From Oasisia sp. SBJ-2009 (taxonomy: Eukaryota > Annelida > Polychaeta > Sabellida > Siboglinidae): a DNA stretch of 64,000 nt. The stretch covers positions 30,880,158 through 30,944,157 of the forward strand of contig OZ024862.1 in assembly GCA_964017155.1 (NCBI GenBank), written 5' to 3'. This document shows, piece after piece, positions 1 to 13,539 of the stretch. Every line of letters begins with the position of its first letter. Within the stretch, counting starts at the first letter, position 1. Below the pieces are notes generated by a model. The model was given only the letters and a program-made list of their open reading frames with translations, was not told the DNA's origin and searched no databases. The position numbers were made by a program, and so were the translations under genes.

Positions 1-7
1 GGGATAG

Positions 8-9
<2 letters not shown>

Positions 10-88
<79 letters not shown>
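10..88. repeat. (TA)n microsatellite
   Basis: Uninterrupted TA dinucleotide run at the left edge of the window. It is intronic or upstream relative to gene 1, and its short ORFs are artefacts of the repeat. Confidence 0.95.
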
Positions 89-89
<1 letters not shown>

Positions 90-215
90 TTAGACGTTCT
101 CACAAATGTGGATGTTCAGACAGACGCTGTCGCTTTTTCAGTGCTAAGGCAGCAATAGTATAATGGCATGCATGGGTTCGACATGTGGTCTTTCACATGT
201 CTGTACTGTCGGTGT

Positions 216-763
<548 letters not shown>

Positions 764-828
764 CAGAGGGATCATGATCATGCTCTACATGTTAGTTATC
801 ACGGTAGTTGACGTATTTACGTTTGCAG

Positions 829-1071
829 TTTCTAGGCTGTCGAACTTCACCATCGCCGTCACCAACGTCACCCCACTTGCCACAGCTCCTAATGCACTGC
901 TCAAGTCAGACTACCAAGTGTGCGTTACACATTTCCCGCCGATAGAAGAGTCGAAGACGGAAACATATAATTGTGAAGCTATGACCTTTGGCCGCTACTT
1001 GTATATTATGAGAATTGACTCAAAACCCCGGATCTTACAACTATGTGAAATGAAGGTGTATGTAGAGAAAC
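829..1071 (+). CDS. Gene 1 exon a: C-terminal part of FTP/F5-8C-like lectin domain
   Basis: The frame reads [10 protein letters not shown] at the start and ends [11 protein letters not shown]. Cysteines sit in CVTHF, YNCEAM and LCEM, and the segment FGRYLYI matches the GRYV strand of eel-fucolectin/tachylectin-4/pentraxin-1 (FTP) domains, which end in an LCEVEV-type strand. The acceptor is GTTTGCAG (ends 828) and the donor is C|GTAAGT at 1072. Both boundaries are phase 1. An AG at 834-835 is a possible alternative acceptor but breaks phase. The N-terminal half of the domain must lie upstream of this window. Such domains usually bind fucose or other sugars; the binding residues are mostly in the missing half, so activity cannot be judged. 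Confidence 0.72.
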
Positions 1072-1381
1072 GTAAGTGACATTTAGCGCAATCATCCACT
1101 CCGTCGACCGATGTTTTTCTATACATTAACGCATGCATTCACTTACACATAAACAGTTGTTTATATAATAATAAATAAATGACTTATATGCCGCCAATAT
1201 CCTCTAAATTCGAGCTCTGCGGCGCAACAACATGAGTGTACTAAGCAATTTCACAGTCAAGGGCAGTGCAAATGTCGTCAACAATTTAGAGTGATTTACA
1301 TATTTTATGCTGACATTTTGCAAAGACGTCTATGAGCACTTTGGTAGTGTAATATTGCATTAATTTATATATGATTTACAG

Positions 1382-1564
1382 CGATCAACTGCGGATCGCC
1401 CCCAAATTTGACAAATGCAGCAGTGGTGGTAGATCGTTCCACACTTGGTGCGACGGCAAGGTACTTGTGCAACGTCGGCTTCTGGTTCCCCAGTCGCACT
1501 GCTCTCATCTCGTCGTCTTGCACATCAACAGGAAACTGGACTCAACCCAGCGAGACTTGTCAAG
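1382..1564 (+). CDS. Gene 1 exon b: sushi/CCP domain 1
   Basis: About 61 residues beginning INCGSPPNLTNA and ending PSETCQ, with the four cysteines and the Trp before the last cysteine (GNWTQPSETC) that define the CCP fold. N-glycosylation sequons NLT, NWT are visible. Acceptor ATTTACAG ends at 1381; donor CAAG|GTGATC at 1565 is a weak match to consensus. Phase 1 on both sides, so it splices in frame with exon a and exon c. Confidence 0.85.
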
Positions 1565-1602
1565 GTGATCCTGCACATCACACCTCTGAGTAGTGTAACC
1601 AT

Positions 1603-2920
<1,318 letters not shown>

Positions 2921-3103
2921 TGATTGACTGCGGGTCTCCGGTGAACATGACGGATGCAACAGTAGTTTTCAGTGGGACCACATTTGGGTCCACTGCCAAT
3001 TACACGTGCAACGTGGGTCTCCAGTTGCTCAGTGGCGCGACTGTCCTAGCGACAAATTGCAGTGACAGAGGCACCTGGACCGCGCCTAACGAAACGTGTC
3101 AAG
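2921..3103 (+). CDS. Gene 1 exon c: sushi/CCP domain 2
   Basis: Reads IDCGSPVNMTDATVVFSG to GTWTAPNETCQ, with four cysteines and the conserved Trp. Close in sequence to CCP1 (both have CGSP near the start and TWxxPxETCQ at the end), suggesting recent duplication of the two exons. Acceptor ATGTTTGCAG ends at 2920; donor CAAG|GTTAGC at 3104; phase 1-1. The in-frame codon just upstream of the acceptor region is TGA, so the exon cannot extend into the repeat. Confidence 0.88.
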
Positions 3104-3264
3104 GTTAGCACACTGTTTGTGTTAGTTCAACAGATATGTTCCAAATAACCGGCATTGTGTTTTATTTTTGCAGATATGAAAAAGTTGGTGGTTTTTAGCG
3201 AGTACGATTATATCATACAGGCTTATGTGAAAAAGTTACGTTTGTGAAACATTTGGGTAGAATA

Positions 3265-3494
<230 letters not shown>

Positions 3495-4281
3495 CCCATT
3501 TGATCATCGCGGGGGCTAAGTTCATCATTGATATACTGGAGTGTAACTTTGTGACGACACTCGCGAGTGCAGATGACCAGTGATGCGTAACTGCCGAATA
3601 ACGTCACTCTGCCCGTAGCGAAGTGGAGAACGCATACGCTAGAGCGCATCAAATGCAACTGCGGCACTATTCATTCATTCGAATCGTGCACAAAGTTACA
3701 ACTGTGGAAGGGACGAGAAAAAATTATCGATCATATGACCGAGTGGTTTTCAAGAAGACATCTAGGAAGCTAGCGAGTGACTACTGCCCACTTGTTGCTA
3801 TGCGCTCATAGTTTTGCACTCTGCGTAAACACAATATATTAACATCGCAGCGCCGCATCTACTGCTCATGGACCTGGTACATCAGTTGTGTGAAGATGTT
3901 CAATTGTCATATATCATTATTAAATATAATAGTTGTATATATTTACTTTTAATTTCCTATTTTTATTTTTGTAAAAACTGCCCAAAACATGTATAAACGT
4001 CAAAGGAAACCTGGAACGACATATTTCATGTTCACAACGATATATACGCTTCGGCATGGCATTTAAAGGTTTTATGTTAAACTGCAATTTTTAAATACTT
4101 ATATCATAGATTAATAATTTCTCTAAAATAGCCAAAACCCTATTAAAACGTTACAGAAAAATGACAACAGTCGTTCGAGGCCAATTATGCTGTACAACAT
4201 GGGTGCTTCATAATATGTAGGCCTACATGACGGATATACAGGTGTATACGTGTGGATTGTGTTGAGGTGTACCATCAACAG

Positions 4282-4512
4282 AGGCAACGGCCACCGACGA
4301 CGCCACTACGACTGCGAGGCCAGGAGTCGAAGACACCGCGGCAACTATGCCGACAGACGGCCCCTTGAGCAAGACACAGCCCCACGTCACGCTACAACCA
4401 GCAGGGCCATCTATCGACCCGGAACATTCCACTGACACGTCAGATGTAGTCAGAAGCACAACGGAACCAGACGAAGACAGAACGGAGAAGCCATACGAGC
4501 AGCCATTCCATT
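4282..4512 (+). CDS. Gene 1 exon d: Thr/Ser/Pro-rich linker
   Basis: About 77 residues without cysteine, rich in Thr, Ala, Asp and Pro (EATATDDATTTARPG ... TTEPDEDRTEKPYEQP). It reads as a flexible, probably O-glycosylated stalk between CCP2 and CCP3. Acceptor CATCAACAG ends at 4281 and is poorly preceded by pyrimidines; an alternative acceptor TGTTGAG ends at 4266 and gives the same frame. Donor T|GTAAGT at 4513 is strong. Phase 1-1. No domain is recognised, so the exon rests on the frame, phase and donor. Confidence 0.6.
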
Positions 4513-4959
4513 GTAAGTTGCAATTATTTTACGGAAAGCCAAATTTATGCTAAATAAACACGTTGCCATCAAAGTCTCTCAGACGGTTTTCTGGGCCGTT
4601 TGTTATAAACGTGGCTCCGAGAGCTACTCTTGAAGTTTTGGATCTGAACTATTATATCGTAAGGAGCCACAACTGGCTTATGACTGGGAGAGTACTATGG
4701 GTGTAAGGAATTCTAGCTGTTTTTTACTATACAGTAATGTTTTGCTGTATAAATTAACTAAATATGTTTTATTGAGCCATTTTGCTTTAATGAAATGTTA
4801 TGATACGTCGCAAATCAATTGCAATTGCTTGTGGAGGCGTATCTTGGGGCGTCGGTTATTTGTGAAAGATGTTTGATTACATACTCCGAATCGGATTGTA
4901 TATATGCCTAAATCCTTTGAAACCAAGCTCATAGGAGCATCACTGCAAAAGGTTGATCG

Positions 4960-5555
4960 ATCTAAGAGTCAATAAACAAATCCAATTGCCATCAGATTGA
5001 TTGATACGCCAGGTAGCGATGGTAGATAGGCAATGTTGTAAAGGAATTTAGCAATATTTTCAACTGACTTAACACCAGAAGGAAAATATTCCAGAGTAGG
5101 CGCACCCATAGCAAAAGCCTTAGCTCCTATACTAGCATTTACTTTAGGGACGAAAAATAAATTAGAACTAGATGATCGAAGCTGTACAGGTGTTCTTACA
5201 GGAGTAAGCAAAGAATGTACCTACGATGGCTGCTTGCAGGAAGGGCCTGGCAAGCAGTAGTACAGATCTTAATGATGATACGATATCAGATAGAAAGCCA
5301 ATGGAGTGACTTTACAAGCGGCTTAGAATGAGTAAAACGTGGAGACCTAGTCACAACGCTTGCTAAGCAATTCTGAACACGTTGTTGTTTTGTGATATCC
5401 TTAATGGCAATATTATGAAAAATCAATTTACAATAGTCTAATCTACTAGTGACTAGCGCAGTTGCAATATATTTTGCAATAGAAAGAGGCAAATACCGAT
5501 TAATACGCCGGAAATCACTAATGTTGTAATAACATATTCGACAAATTTGTGACAT
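4960..5555 (-). pseudogene. CR1/Jockey-like LINE, C-terminal end of reverse transcriptase ORF
   Basis: Two open segments in sequence on the minus strand match the C-terminal half of chicken-repeat-1-type non-LTR elements. The first has ALVTSRLDYCKLIF, QQRVQNCLASVV and LVKSLHWLSI (motifs SRLDYCN, LQRVQN, LHWLP). The second has PVQLRSSSSN, FFVPKVN and AFAMGAPTLEYFPSGVKS (usual form FxxxAPxLWNxLP). A shift separates the two, so it is a dead copy. It lies antisense in the intron before CCP3 and its 5'-truncated edge is within about 10 bp of the exon's acceptor. Confidence 0.8.
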
Positions 5556-5564
5556 GTGTTACAG

Positions 5565-5747
5565 CCCGGGTGGCGTGTCGTCGCTTCAGCCGCGGGCAGC
5601 ACATGGACGTCGTGGCAACAGGGGTGATGCCAGGCGACACGACGACTGTCACATGTCACGTCGACTATGAGCTCCGTGAGGGCGGCACGTCCCGGACCGT
5701 CGTCTGTCAGAACGACGGCACGTGGAACGCCTTGCCCCGGTGTCAAG
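5565..5747 (+). CDS. Gene 1 exon e: sushi/CCP domain 3
   Basis: Reads VACRRFSRGQHMDVVATG to GTWNALPRCQ, with cysteines at the four CCP positions and the Trp of GTWN. Acceptor ATGTGTTACAG ends at 5564; donor CAAG|GTCGGT at 5748; phase 1-1. The GC-rich exon stands out from its AT-rich surroundings. The bases immediately upstream belong to, or touch, an antisense LINE fragment. Confidence 0.87.
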
Positions 5748-6487
5748 GTCGGTCTAATCCTCCTACACCGCAGTGTAAAGCAATCGTTAGGTCTCACTTA
5801 GAATAGTGCTCTAGCTTCAGACACACGCCACATCTCAGATGTCGCACTGTCTCATACATCAGAAGACGGGGGGGGGTAATTATTCTACACGTTCAACATT
5901 TTGCGTCGCATTTCATTCACACAAAATTGCGTTGTTAGGCTTGCCATCGAGCCATCGAGGGGGTGGCGACGAGCAACATTTTTCAAGTCTTGAAATTACG
6001 ACCTCCTTTTTTACTCTCGTGAATATCCCATAAACACACTGACGCTCTCAAAAGCATCAAATGGTAACCATAAATCCTCCATTTCGCAAAATTTTGGGGA
6101 GTACTATTTCTATACATCTCATAGCAATTATTGGATACTCAGTTCCAATGCCTAAGCACTAAATTCTGTATTATAAGAAAGATTAATAATATATATGGAG
6201 CTAAGTTATCTAACAAATAGATATTCTCGAGATGGATGTTTTAATGCTGATGGAAACACTGGAATTTCGCTGGAGGCAGACCTATGGTTCTGCCGTTCCA
6301 GTATATTAAGTTGTGAATGAAGTTCCGGTTCTCTGTTACCCAATAGTAATTTCGTACTCGATTCAGCATGCTCTTGTAGTTACTATACGACAACAAATAA
6401 CACGTACCTCAATCACAAATCATCGCAATCGTAACCGTAACTGTTATCGTCATAAAATCTTGACGATGCCGTACTGTCATGCTCCAG

Positions 6488-6670
6488 CCATCAAGTGTCG
6501 TGTCGTTCCACGCGTGGAGGGCGCCATCGCCGACACGTCACGTGGTCAGGTTGGGACGATCGTGACGTACACGTGTGAAGGCGGTCTTCGTTTCCCGCAC
6601 GGCACTGACTCGGCCCAGACACAGTGCACAGGTCGCGGCGTCTGGTACCCGGAGCTAGACGCGTGTAGAG
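6488..6670 (+). CDS. Gene 1 exon f: sushi/CCP domain 4
   Basis: Reads IKCRVVPRVEGAIADTSRG to GVWYPELDACR, with the four cysteines and Trp of a CCP module. Acceptor CATGCTCCAG ends at 6487; donor AGAG|GTGCAT at 6671; phase 1-1. The donor is weaker than the others in this gene. Confidence 0.87.
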
Positions 6671-7017
6671 GTGCATTGCACATGACTATGACGCAACGTT
6701 AATGATGATAAACAGTATTGTGTTGTCACCAACTAATTGTTTAAGTCGTGTATAGTGCGGTGTCCACCTCATTATTCGGTAAATGTAAATGTTTATTAAT
6801 ATATATTTATAGCACCATATTTATAGTGATGTTATATCGTGCTGCATAATATACGAGTCAATATAAACATTCAACGTAACACACATCTATTGATATAATA
6901 AAAAAGGTAAAATTAAATAGCTAACATAAATATATAAATATATTGTTTAATTAATAAAAAATAAATAATAAAAAAACAATAATATTAAATAAAAATAATT
7001 ATTTGGTGTTTATAATG

Positions 7018-8932
7018 CGGTTTGTGTGGTCGGTGTGTTTGTAGTGAGGTCTGCACCAGATCCCTATTTCCACCTAATTGTCCGGTGTGTTTGTTGTGCG
7101 GTGTTCGCCAGTGTCCTACCTCCACCTAACAGTCCGGTGTGTCCATAGTGCGGTGTCCACCAGTGTCCTATCTCCACCTAACTGTCCGGTGTGTTTGTAG
7201 TGCGGTGTCCACCAGTGTCCTACCTCCACCTAACTGTCCGGTGTGTTTGTAGTGCGGTGTTCACCAGTGCTCTATCTCCACCTAACTGTCCGGTGTGTTT
7301 GTAGTGCGGTGTTCACCAGTGCTCTATCTCCACCTAACTGTCCGGTGTGTTTGTAGTGCGGTGTTCGCCAGTGTCCTACCTCCACCTAACTGTCCGGTGT
7401 GTTTGTAGTGCGGTGTTCGCCAGTGTCCTACCTCCACCTAACTGTCCGGTGTGTTTGTAGTGCGGTGTCCACCAGTGTCCTACCTCCACCTAACTGTCCG
7501 GTGTGTTTGTAGTGCGGTGTCCACCAGTGCCCTACGTCCACCCAACTGTCCGGTGTGTTTGTAGTGCGGTGTTCACCAGTGCCCTACCTCCACCTATAAC
7601 TGTTCGCTGTGTTTGTAGTGAAGTGTTCACCAGTGCTCTATCTCCACCTAACTGTCCGGTGTGTTTGTAGTGCGGTGTCCACCAGTGCCCTACCTCCACC
7701 TATAACTGTTCGCTGTGTTTGTAGTGAAGTGTTCACCAGTGCCCTACCTCCACCTATAACTGTTCGCTGTGTTTGTAGTGCGGTGTTCACCAGTGCCCTA
7801 CCTCCACCTATAACTGTTCGCTGTGTTTGTAGTGAAGTGTTCACCAGTGCTCTATCTCCACCCAACTGTTCGGTGTGTTTGTAGTGCGGTGTCCACCAGT
7901 GCCCTACGTCCACCCAACTGTTCGGTGTGTTTGTAGTGAAGTGTTCACCAGTGCTCTATCTCCACCTAACTGTTCGGTGTGTTTGTAGTGCGGTGTCCAC
8001 CAGTGCCCTACGTCCACCCAACTGTTCGGTGTGTTTGTAGTGAAGTGTTCACCAGTGCTCTATCTCCACCTAACTGTTCGGTGTGTTTGTAGTGCGGTGT
8101 CCACCAGTGCCCTACGTCCACCCAACTGTTCGGTGTGTTTGTAGTGCGGTGTTCACCAGTGCCCTACCTCCACCTATAACTGTTCGCTGTGTTTGTAGTG
8201 AAGTGTTCACCAGTGCTCTATCTCCACCTAACTGTCCGGTGTGTTTGTAGTGCGGTGTCCACCAGTGCCCTACCTCCACCTATAACTGTTCGCTGTGTTT
8301 GTAGTGAAGTGTTCACCAGTGCCCTACCTCCACCTATAACTGTTCGCTGTGTTTGTAGTGCGGTGTTCACCAGTGCCCTACCTCCACCTATAACTGTTCG
8401 CTGTGTTTGTAGTGAAGTGTTCACCAGTGCTCTATCTCCACCCAACTGTTCGGTGTGTTTGTAGTGCGGTGTCCACCAGTGCCCTACGTCCACCCAACTG
8501 TTCGGTGTGTTTGTAGTGAAGTGTTCACCAGTGCTCTATCTCCACCTAACTGTTCGGTGTGTTTGTAGTGCGGTGTCCACCAGTGCCCTACGTCCACCCA
8601 ACTGTTCGGTGTGTTTGTAGTGAAGTGTTCACCAGTGCTCTATCTCCACCTAACTGTTCGGTGTGTTTGTAGTGCGGTGTCCACCAGTGCCCTACGTCCA
8701 CCCAACTGTTCGGTGTGTTTGTAGTGAAGTGTTCACCAGTGCTCTATCTCCACCTAACTGTTCGGTGTGTTTGTAGTGCGGTGTCCACCAGTGCCCTACG
8801 TCCACCCAACTGTTCGGTGTGTTTGTAGTGAAGTGTTCACCAGTGCTCTATCTCCACCTAACTGTTCGGTGTGTTTGTAGTGCGGTGTTCACCAATGCCC
8901 TACCTCCACCTAATTGTTCGGTGTGTTTGTAG
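7018..8932 (+). repeat. 52-54-bp minisatellite copied from the CCP5 splice acceptor
   Basis: About 36 tandem units. Each unit has an intron part (CTGTTCGGTGTGTTTGTAG or a CTGTCCGG variant) and an exon-like part (TGCGGTGTCCACCAGTGCC). The last unit runs into exon g, which opens with exactly that exon part. Spacing is 52 bp in most units and 54 bp where CCTAAC reads CCTATAAC. A larger segment is duplicated: the sequence from about 7561 recurs 580 bp later at 8141 with no difference I could see over several hundred bases. A lone divergent unit also occurs near 6750. The 91-residue ORFs inside are repeat artefacts. Confidence 0.92.
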
Positions 8933-9115
8933 TGCGGTGTCCACCAGTGCCCTACTTCGACAACGCGCTGGTCGCCGGTCCGTACACCTCTCTCATTGGT
9001 TCTGACGTGAAACTCCGATGTCGACCCGGACATCGCTTCTCGGCAACCGGCGAAATGGAAAGAACGATACGGTGCCTAGACACGAGGGAATGGGAGGACG
9101 TGGAGGACTGCAAAG
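8933..9115 (+). CDS. Gene 1 exon g: sushi/CCP domain 5
   Basis: Reads RCPPVPYFDNALVAGPYTS to REWEDVEDCK, with four cysteines and the Trp. Acceptor TGTTTGTAG ends at 8932 and is the last of dozens of near-identical acceptors in the preceding array; donor AAAG|GTAACT at 9116; phase 1-1. Only the first 23 bases or so resemble the repeat; the exon diverges after CCCTAC. Confidence 0.88.
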
Positions 9116-9269
9116 GTAACTATGAGAAAGTGTAATCAGCTGAGACAGAGTGCTAGACTGTCCGACACTCTCCCGTAAAGTAACACACCAAGGACAGAGA
9201 GTGTCACATTACAGAAGTTTCATCTCAAAGTCGTCCAGATAGACAAGGTCATTTATTTTCACTTTAATT

Positions 9270-9480
9270 GGGCAGGCGTTTCATTCTGTATTGCTCCAAT
9301 TCACTCAGCTGTAAGCATGCGTACTTGGCTATAGACAGTAGTGGTATTTGTGTACAAATATTCTTAACTGCAACGTGGCTCAGAGAAGCGGAGATGGTGT
9401 TCCAATGAACAAGTCTGCCAGGGAGTAAAGTGTATGGCGCTTTCAGCAATCGTAGGGAGTCTTGGATACTGCGCTGTATA
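9270..9480 (+). repeat. tRNA-derived SINE fragment (family S1)
   Basis: Contains TGTATTGCTCCAATTCACTC, AGCTGTAAGCATGCGTAC and TTGGCTATAGACAGTAGTGG, matching copies found in reverse at 31.3, 37.6, 39.4 and 43.3 kb. The head with promoter boxes is missing here. Intronic in gene 1. Confidence 0.65.
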
Positions 9481-10414
9481 AGAACTTACCGTTACCCTTT
9501 ACCTCAAATCGCGGCATTGCGAGCAGCAGATACGAATATCCCCACATATTTAACGTAACCTCGCAAGGGCATTGCTGGAGAATGGGTAAATGCTGAATGT
9601 TTCCGCTGAAATAGTAACTGACTTTGAATATCTTCTTTTATATTTTCATAATGTGTCATCAGTTGGTACACTAATTGTCCAAGGGTACAAGTTAACATAG
9701 AAAGAGACGAATGGACCTCGGCGCCTGAGTGAGATACACTTACAACGAATCCAAGTTAGCGTATTAATGTACAGACGGGATCTTACTGCCTTCGTCAGCG
9801 GACTGACTGTATGTGCATTACATGTGTAACGGATGTGACAAACTGGAGCACGACTCCTGGGAACTCCTATCTAACGTCTCAGGTCACGTCACGGTTTGTT
9901 CGACATATGTTAATCTAGTCCTTAACTTTCTCCTCGTTGTCTAAAGTAGCCCGCACACCGAGAAAACTCGCTTGAGACGCGCTTGAGACGCGCTTGCGGC
10001 GCGCTTGCGACGCGTTTTCGATGCGTCTTGACCGCGTCTTTAGCGAGTCTTGAGGTCGAGTCTTGAGCGAGTCGTGAGCGAGTCTTTAGTTGATTTGCCC
10101 GCACACCGCGAAGACTCGCTTGAGACGCACTAAAGACGAAACGATTTGCGCGCTCATGTGGCCAACGTGGAATGCAAAATTAGATTTTTCCAGTAAATAC
10201 TTCACTCACAATTACGTTTTGCTAAATGTTTGGAATAATTGTAAAGAATACATGTTACAGATTTAGCTAAACTATTGGACAAACCTGGTGTAATTATGAA
10301 ATTAATGTGAACCAGAATTATGGCATTGTGTTAAAAATAAGACATTAAAAAACAATTCTTGGTAACATTTGGCAAACATTGATACAAACTATTTTAACCG
10401 GTTTTATAATTATG

Positions 10415-10633
<219 letters not shown>

Positions 10634-11179
10634 GCTGTGTGATTGCCAACTATTTCATCATGAGACACAATTTACACAAATTAGGTATACGGCCCACGAA
10701 TTTTAGCGCATATATACGACCCACGAATATATGTTACAGATTTAGTTAAACTAATGAAGAAACCTGGTGTAATTATCAAAATAGTACGAACATATGAACC
10801 ACAATTATGGCATTATGTTGAAAACAAGACATTTTATACACTTTATTCTTGGTAACATTTGGCAAACATTGAAACATATATTCGTGGGTCGTATATCCGC
10901 GCTATTTCATCATAAGACACGAACAACTTACACAACTTAGATATATGGCCCACGGATGTTGGTGTCTTCGACGAAATTTGAATTTTTCCAGTAAATGTTC
11001 GTAAGTACTTCACTTAAAATAACGTTTTTCTAAATGCATGGAGTAACTGTAAAGAATATATGTTACAGATTTAGTTTGTAAATATCGTTTCACAGTAAAA
11101 TTTATTTGATAAGACTAGAAAAAATGGCAAAACACCACTGGACCCATGAATACTGCCACAACAGTACGACACCGGCGTC

Positions 11180-11340
11180 TTATAATTTCGGGTTAGGAAG
11201 ATTTATTGTACATTTCACACATACGCTACCTGTCATATTTAATTCCTCCGCAATCTCCCGATAAGCCCTTTCTTTTAAAACATTACTCAGATAGTTCTTA
11301 TCGGCTACATCGTATAATAGTGGGACATTTTCGCTCCTCA
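11180..11340 (-). pseudogene. MADF DNA-binding domain fragment of the transposon
   Basis: The minus-strand reading has NVPLLYDVADKNYLSNVLKE followed by RAYREIAEELNMTGSVCVK, close to the MADF pattern (LYD, a spaced YxN, W/YxxIAxxL). MADF/Myb proteins are encoded next to the transposase in PIF/Harbinger elements. The usual Trp positions are changed and the frame stops shortly after INLPNPKL, so it is a remnant. Confidence 0.6.
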
Positions 11341-11625
11341 TTGGCAAATGCGATCGAGACGAGGTCAAGACGAGGTCAAAACACCTCAAGACGCTTCCGA
11401 AAAACATGTTTAATCCTCAAGACTCGCTTGCGACGCCCTCGCAACACCTTGAGACGCGCTCGAAACACCTTGAGACGGTCTTGAGGAGCCCGCACACCGC
11501 GAAGACTCGCTTGAGACGCGCTTGCGACGCTTGCGTCGCACGCGCGTCTCAAGCGCGTCTCAAGCGCGTCTCAAGCGCGTCTCAAGCGCGTCTCAAGCGC
11601 GTCTCAAGCGCGTCTCAAGCGAGTT
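11340..11625. repeat. 11-bp subterminal tandem repeat of the transposon
   Basis: Head-to-tail GCGCGTCTCAA units near the right terminus, preceded by more degenerate units in the opposite sense (CTTGAGACGCG). The left end (9960-10090) carries the mirror-image set. Such subterminal repeats in DNA transposons often bind transposase; here that is inference. Confidence 0.75.
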
Positions 11626-11991
11626 TTCTCGGTGTGCGGGCTACTTAACGTAGCCATATCACAATATCTCATGCCAGGAGCTTCCGTCTCCATCTTAATT
11701 GTATCATATGACCCTGGTTATATGACACGGTGGCGGTGCATGGTGACGGGAGTTAAATTAGAGACCATCCAGGTCTATTGACACAAACCAAGACAAATAA
11801 ATTAGACAAAAGTGAAATACTCACTGGGTCACTGTAATGTAATGCAATAGTTTCGCGCACACAGTAATCGAACTTGAACATCCAGTAAGTTTATCGTGCA
11901 AACCGTGTGTAGGTAATCGTTAATATTAATATCTGAACATTAGAATAAAATGTATTATAATTTGTCACTAAATTGCTGTTTCTTATGTCAG

Positions 11992-12174
11992 TTGACCTGT
12001 GTCCGGCACTGGACCTCCCAGCCCACTCCACAGTCGGGTCCAGACGGACAGCCATTGGAACAGTGGTGCGTGTCACGTGTGATACCGGCTTCCGCTTTGT
12101 CACCGGAAGTAGGAGTGTGGCCCTCAAATGTGCTGCCAACAGGCGATGGAATACAACTGTGGCTAAATGTCAGG
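11992..12174 (+). CDS. Gene 1 exon h: sushi/CCP domain 6
   Basis: Reads DLCPALDLPAHSTVGSRR to RRWNTTVAKCQ, with four cysteines and Trp. Acceptor TCTTATGTCAG ends at 11991; donor CAGG|GTATTG at 12175; phase 1-1. Sequon NTT follows the Trp. Confidence 0.87.
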
Positions 12175-12381
12175 GTATTGTGGGACTTTTTTGCTGATTA
12201 TCTGATAAGTTATATATTCATGTAAACAATAACACAGAAGAATTCAGTTCGTTTTTCGGCGTAGTAGTGCAATGTGTGATATTTATTTTTGACCTACGGA
12301 CCTGGTTTATTCTGGACTCTTTTTTTTGTTCTATGGCACTTTTGTTGCAAAACCTGTGTTCAAGTAGCATATGAATGACCG

Positions 12382-12382
<1 letters not shown>

Positions 12383-12477
<95 letters not shown>
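12383..12477. repeat. (TA)n microsatellite
   Basis: TA run in the intron between CCP6 and CCP7. Confidence 0.95.
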
Positions 12478-12480
<3 letters not shown>

Positions 12481-12813
12481 TTACCGATAACACAATGACG
12501 TGATATATTATGTGTCACTTGTTGCTTCTGACGTGATCTCCTTGACCATTAAAGTGGGAAAGATTTGATATAAAAAAGTCTTAAATACTTTGTCTTTTGT
12601 TATTAACCAATACAACACGTTAGCCCGATGTGTCGTTGAGTATTAAACCTTTGAACAACATTCAGTATCGTGATTTAAGTTAGTTATATGCTGTTGCTCG
12701 TAATCTAGCAAAACTGAGCATTGTGTTGATATTGTTGGGGTTATTATTATTACATTTTCAGGCAAAAAGTAAATATGTTCATTATTAATTTGATCTGTTC
12801 ATACTTGTTTTAG

Positions 12814-12996
12814 GAATAGTTTGTTCCCCGCCACCAAATGTCGCCAATGCCAGAAGAAAAGGCAGCGGCCACAAGTTCAGTGACATAGTTTCGTATCACT
12901 GCAAGGATCGTATGCGTTTTAAGTATGGTACAACTTCAGTGAAAATCACTTGTCTGGATAGTGCACAATGGAATGAAACTGATCTGTCGTGTGCAG
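12814..12996 (+). CDS. Gene 1 exon i: sushi/CCP domain 7
   Basis: Reads IVCSPPPNVANARRKGSG to AQWNETDLSCA, with four cysteines, the Trp and a NET sequon. It has no internal start codon, so it is easily missed by ORF searching. Acceptor TTGTTTTAG ends at 12813; donor GCAG|GTAAAG at 12997; phase 1-1. Confidence 0.87.
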
Positions 12997-13039
12997 GTAA
13001 AGTGTATGGTTAAATGACATCAGAACCAGAAGTATTTCA

Positions 13040-13152
13040 AGCTCGCACACACACACTCACACTCATACACCACACACACGCGCGCACACACACACGCACA
13101 CACACGCACACACACGCACACATACACGCACACACATACACACACCACATAC
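13040..13152. repeat. (CA)n-rich microsatellite
   Basis: ACAC repeats with GC interruptions (CACACGCACA) shortly after the CCP7 donor. Confidence 0.9.
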
Positions 13153-13539
13153 ATAAGTGTCACTTCTGTTCAAATGAAGACGACATTAAAGCCCGTTTTT
13201 ATTTTTCATGGTTTACATCAATTTATTGTTGTTGTTAACTTACTAACTTACTTATTTATCATGTTTACATTTAATTTATATCTACGTGTTGTTTAAACAA
13301 TAGTTTTAACTGTTCAACTTGTTCAAGTACCTGTTTATAATAAATTTATTTTAGAGTAATTTATCGTAAATAAAAACATTTGAAATTATATCATTTACAA
13401 CTTAGAACACGCGTAAACCCAGACTCTTACCAAGTCACTACACAAAAAACAAGTAGATTAAAAAAAATCATTAACGAATTAGTTTGCAAAAGGAAAATGT
13501 ATCTCCAGCATGGAGTATGCACATGTCCATCATTTTCAG

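Noticed and set aside
3172..3245. Extra exon after TTTTTGCAG
   Set aside because: Good acceptor, but the following frame has no CCP pattern and no phase-1 donor.
7609..8493. Identical 91-codon ORFs on + and minus strands
   Set aside because: They are frame readings of the 52-54-bp intron minisatellite, interrupted by TAG in neighbouring units; no domain.
7018..8932. Possible CRISPR-like regular array
   Set aside because: Units are directly tandem without unique spacers, and the setting is a eukaryotic intron.
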